64,000 bases of DNA from Thermodesulfobacteriota bacterium (GTDB lineage Bacteria > Desulfobacterota > Thermodesulfobacteria > Thermodesulfobacteriales > Thermodesulfobacteriaceae): contig JAUQQL010000001.1 in assembly GCA_030578315.1 (NCBI GenBank), positions 23,869 through 87,868 of the forward strand, in the 5' to 3' direction. Of this stretch, positions 62,327 through 64,000 are shown in pieces. Under the pieces are notes generated by a model, which did not search any database, was not told where the DNA came from, and saw only the letters and a list, made by a program, of their open reading frames with translations. A program made the translations under genes and the position numbers. Positions within the stretch are counted from its first letter, which is position 1. The number at the start of each line of letters is the position of its first letter.

Positions 62327-62787
62327 ATTTAGAACTTCAGGATCTACTTATAGATAAACCAGTGTGTCTTATTGTATGGAAATTGGAAGTTTTTTTAGAT
62401 AAAATTTCTCAGTATTTTTCTCAAAATAATTTTGAGATAAAAATTATAAAAAACGAATCCGAACTTGAAGCCTGGCTAAAGGCTGAGATAGTTAAAATAA
62501 TAATATTGGCTGCAGAAAGTTTAGAAGAGCTTAAAAAGTTTAAAGCTCTTATAGATAAATTATCTATAAAAAAAAGAAGACAAATTTTTGTAATTTATAT
62601 TTTATCTTCTGAAAAAACTTTAGATCCTAAAAAGACTTTTCTTTTATCTGCTAATTTGTTAGTCAACAAAAAGGATTTAGAACTTTTTGATAAAATATAT
62701 TCTAAAGCTTTACTTTACTGGGAAGTTCTTTATAAATATTATTATAAAGCTTTAGAAAATTATTCGGAAGAGGTTTTAGGTTTATGA
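62323..62787 (+). CDS. Hypothetical protein, possibly degenerate receiver-like
   Basis: Open frame overlapping the PilU-like and galU genes by 4 bp each; alternating alpha/beta pattern, no diagnostic motif. Confidence 0.6.
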   Translation: MNLELQDLLIDKPVCLIVWKLEVFLDKISQYFSQNNFEIKIIKNESELEAWLKAEIVKIIILAAESLEELKKFKALIDKLSIKKRRQIFVIYILSSEKTLDPKKTFLLSANLLVNKKDLELFDKIYSKALLYWEVLYKYYYKALENYSEEVLGL

Positions 62788-63653
62788 TTAGAAAAGCTGT
62801 TTTACCTGTTGCAGGTCTTGGAACAAGAATGCTTCCAGTAACTAAAGTTGTACCTAAGGAACTTCTTAATATTATTGACAGGCCAACTATAGAGTATGTA
62901 GTAGATGAAGTTATTGCTTCTGGAATTGATACTCTAATTTTTATAATTTCTCAAGGAAAAGAAAAAATCTTAGAATATTTTAATCTAGATTTAGGACTTA
63001 GAACTTTTTTAAAAGAGAGAAAGAAATTGGACTTGCTTAAGAAGGTGGAAGAGGTTGAAAATAAAGTTAAAAATTTAATTTCGGTTATTCAAAAAATTCC
63101 TGAGGGTTTAGGACAAGCGGTTTTAATGGCTGAAAAAGTTGTAGGAAATGAACCTTTTGCAGTACTTTTAGGAGACGATTTGGTTGATGCTAAAGAACCA
63201 TGTTTAAAACAGATGATACACTTTCATTTAAAATACGGAGGCAACATCGTAGCGGTAGAAGAAGTTCCTTTGGAAGATATTTCTAAGTATGGAATTATTG
63301 AAGGAGAAAAAATAGAAGAAAGGATAATAAAAGTTAAAAATGTTGTAGAGAAGCCGTCTTTAGAAGAAGCACCTTCTAATTTAGCTATTATTGGGAGGTA
63401 TATTTTTCAACCCGTTATTTTTGAGTATTTAAAACGAATTAAAAAATCTGTAGGAGGAGAATATCAGTTAACAGACGCTATACAATTAATGATTGAAGAG
63501 GGTCACGAAGTATACGCTTATCTTTTTGAAGGAAAGAGATTTGATACCGGAAATAAAAAAGGTTTTTTTAGAACTGTTCTTCATTATGCTCAAAAAGATG
63601 AGGAATTGAAAGAGATATTACAGGAATTTTGTCAACTTAATGTATTTAGTTGA
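62784..63653 (+). CDS. galU: UTP--glucose-1-phosphate uridylyltransferase
   Basis: RKAVLPVAGLGTRMLPVTKVVPKELLNIIDRPTIEYVVDEVIASGI, LLGDDLVD, GGEYQLTDAIQLM, GKRFDTGNKKGF. Confidence 0.95.
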   Translation: MIRKAVLPVAGLGTRMLPVTKVVPKELLNIIDRPTIEYVVDEVIASGIDTLIFIISQGKEKILEYFNLDLGLRTFLKERKKLDLLKKVEEVENKVKNLISVIQKIPEGLGQAVLMAEKVVGNEPFAVLLGDDLVDAKEPCLKQMIHFHLKYGGNIVAVEEVPLEDISKYGIIEGEKIEERIIKVKNVVEKPSLEEAPSNLAIIGRYIFQPVIFEYLKRIKKSVGGEYQLTDAIQLMIEEGHEVYAYLFEGKRFDTGNKKGFFRTVLHYAQKDEELKEILQEFCQLNVFS

Positions 63654-64000
63654 TGTTGTTCTTCCTCTTCCTATTTATAAAACCTTTCAATATTTAAGCT
63701 CTACTTTTATTTTACCAGGGGTTAGAGTTTTAGTGCCTTTTAAAAGTTCCAGACTTATTGGAATAGTAAGACTGTGTGAACCTGTAGAAAAATTAGGTGA
63801 AAACTTAAGATCTATAGAAGAAATTTTAGATGAAAAACCTATTATTAATTTTTTTCTTATTGAATTTTTAGATAAAATTGCGGAATATTACATAGCTCCT
63901 ATAGGTGTGGTTTATAAAATTGCTCTTCCCTCAGGACTTTTTTCTTTGCCTTCTAAAAGACTATACTTAACTTGTGAAGGAAAGGAGGCTTTAGAAAAAG
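63640..64000 (+). CDS. priA: Primosomal protein N' (PriA), N-terminal fragment cut by window end
   Basis: MYLVDVVLPLPIYKTFQYLSSTFILPGVRVLVPFKSSRLIGIV..LLIEFLDKIAEYYIAPIGVVYKIALP-type PriA 3'BD. Confidence 0.82.
   Translation, partial: MYLVDVVLPLPIYKTFQYLSSTFILPGVRVLVPFKSSRLIGIVRLCEPVEKLGENLRSIEEILDEKPIINFFLIEFLDKIAEYYIAPIGVVYKIALPSGLFSLPSKRLYLTCEGKEALEK

Overview
AT-rich, tightly packed bacterial chromosome segment. Gene content suggests an anaerobic, probably thermophilic sulfate-reducer-like lineage such as Thermodesulfobacteriota; this is inference from genes, not a database match. About 55 convincing CDSs were found and no rRNA, tRNA, CRISPR array, prophage or transposon. The left 38 kb is mostly housekeeping and biosynthesis: flagellar hook proteins, hemL, ilvC, mreB, dapL, inositol-1-phosphate synthase, gyrA, trpEG, hisS, lysC-cimA-cooC-cysS, a divergent acetyl-CoA carboxylase/biotin-ligase operon, purA and ahbD. 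The centre (about 39.0-56.6 kb) is a Wood-Ljungdahl cluster: fhs, folD, CODH (acsA/cooS), hdrA, mvhD, hdrC-like, mvhD-like, metV, a metF::acsD fusion, acsB, acsC, acsE. Main observations: (1) two in-frame UGA codons the ORF track treats as stops, in HdrA (44213) and MvhD (47172), each at a conserved-Cys position and each followed by a bacterial SECIS-like hairpin, so two linked selenoproteins; (2) a single 819-codon ORF fusing methylene-THF reductase (MetF) to the corrinoid protein small subunit (AcsD/CdhD) through a Pro/Val/Glu/Lys linker containing an exact 99-bp duplication; (3) an HdrA-MvhD-HdrC-like-MvhD2-MetV-MetF electron module with no HdrB/CCG gene; (4) an acc operon with a two-domain BCCP-like protein that has non-canonical biotinylation motifs, next to a biotin ligase with altered motifs; (5) a folK missed by the ORF track because it has no ATG/GTG/TTG start; (6) a YcaO-TPR gene paired with a NIL-domain ferredoxin.
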